Assembly: GCF_004379255.2 (NCBI RefSeq)
Contig: NC_056049.1
Location: forward strand, 3,224,001 to 3,288,000
Direction of reading: 5' to 3'
Source: Salvia splendens
Taxonomy: Eukaryota; Streptophyta; Magnoliopsida; Lamiales; Lamiaceae
DNA length: 64,000 bases
This document shows positions 63,051 through 64,000 of this stretch, one piece after another. The position numbers and the translations under genes were made by a program. The notes below the pieces were generated by a model. The model searched no databases. It was given only the letters and a program-made list of their open reading frames with translations, and was not told the origin of the DNA. The stretch's first letter is position 1. Every line of letters starts with the position of its first letter.

Positions 63051-64000
63051 CCTATATAATATATATGTTTATTATATATTCCGGTTCAACTAGTGGTTCG
63101 ACCGGTTGAACCGTGAACCGGTAACGGTGCTGGTTCGCTTGTCGGTCCGGTTTTTAAAACATTGGTACAGAGTAGGTTCACTTTTTCTCTTAGACTATTA
63201 TTCCTTATTGCTCAAAGTATTCATTAATTTTTTTCAGGACCAATTCTAGGTGCATGTATGAGACTTTGAGTTCATATAAGACTTTTCCTAACCGATATAT
63301 ATTTTCTCTTGACTCTCCACAAAACCTTTAGATTGCTCTAACATGCACTTCTTCATCCAGTTCTACATTAAGAAATGTTAATTTTATATACCAACCAAAT
63401 AAACCAAACAGAAAAAAAAAATTAGTTAATTAACCTAATTATTTAGGGAAATGATTTTTTGATCTAATGCTTCTATGTCATGACTCATGACCCTTGATTT
63501 GATTATGTTTTAAATTTTCTTGATTGTGAAATAAGTTGATAGGACAATATGAAGGTCAAAGTCAATGGATAACGCGGAATGTTAGATTGTGGGGTTTAAA
63601 TAATCAATAAAGTCTTGTTGATTCGGTCAATGCACAGCTGTAATCCCGAGGCAAAATGTCGTAGTGCTGTCTCTATCAAAATTTAACACCCATAAATTCA
63701 CGCCATATAAGAGACTGGTAAATTACATTGTTCAAAGTCAATAATGATATTTCTATTTACATGTTAGGCCAAAAACTAATAAGTGGGGAGATTAATATAA
63801 TGGAAATATGGAATTTCCACGCAACCACGTGGTACACGGAGATATCACGCTTGTATAATTCTGGCAATTTTCTTATTAGACCATCTCTCCAATTATCCAC
63901 CAAGTTTTCATTTTTGGTATAACAAATTTCTCCAATTATTCTGCAAATTTAAATCTAAACTCATTTTTGCATTTTTCTATGAAACAATACCAAATACAAA
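63051..64000. other. AT-rich DNA without a supported gene
   Basis: 63080-63150 holds a 'ggttcgaccggttgaaccg' type inverted word found in many plant repeats. Nothing else is recognisable. Confidence 0.5.

Overview
The window is plant nuclear DNA. Its genes have a seven-exon receptor-kinase structure, and Stowaway, Harbinger, hAT, Mutator-like and CACTA elements lie among copia LTR retrotransposons with tRNA-Met-type primer sites. I see no bacterial, organellar or RNA genes. The source is probably a eudicot, but nothing here fixes the species.

The backbone is a tandem array of cysteine-rich receptor-like kinases (CRKs: signal peptide, two DUF26/Gnk2 domains, proline-rich linker, one transmembrane helix, Ser/Thr kinase). 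Two subtypes are visible. Clade I (0.5-17 kb, minus strand) holds one 3' fragment, five pseudogenes (psi1-psi5) and two further fragments. Clade II (23-62 kb) holds a chimeric gene, psi7 and psi8 on the minus strand and one canonical intact gene (59792-62267) on the plus strand. Only two loci read through completely: the plus-strand gene (674 aa) and, on paper, the chimera 23174-27325 (also 674 aa).

Layout: 0.5-3.5 kb fragment and psi1; 4.0-6.6 kb psi2; 7.35-13.7 kb a local tandem duplication carrying psi3, two fragments and psi4; 14.2-17.0 kb psi5, which contains a stretch dense in single-base errors; 15.7-22.8 kb copy A of a segmental duplication, interrupted by MITEs and a Harbinger-like element; 23.2-27.3 kb the chimeric CRK; 24.6-33.2 kb a probable CACTA element that brackets copy B of the duplication; 33.9-41.4 kb psi7, split by copia-1; 42.6-57.3 kb psi8, blown up to about 14.6 kb by a solo-LTR-like element, a poly(A) insert, two nested Harbinger-like elements, copia-2 and a hAT element; 57.5-59.7 kb MITEs; 59.8-62.3 kb the intact CRK; 62.3-64 kb repeats and unremarkable AT-rich DNA.

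The most interesting structure is the chimera. A clade-I ectodomain plus transmembrane exon pair (copy B, near-identical to psi5) lies on the same strand as, and 1.5 kb upstream of, a complete set of clade-II kinase exons. The first and last exons of what looks like a CACTA-encoded gene lie on either side of copy B. This suggests that a CACTA transposon captured a CRK ectodomain and inserted into intron 2 of another CRK. The splice sites and phases of all seven exons agree and no stop codon interrupts the predicted reading frame. Whether it is transcribed cannot be judged from sequence alone.
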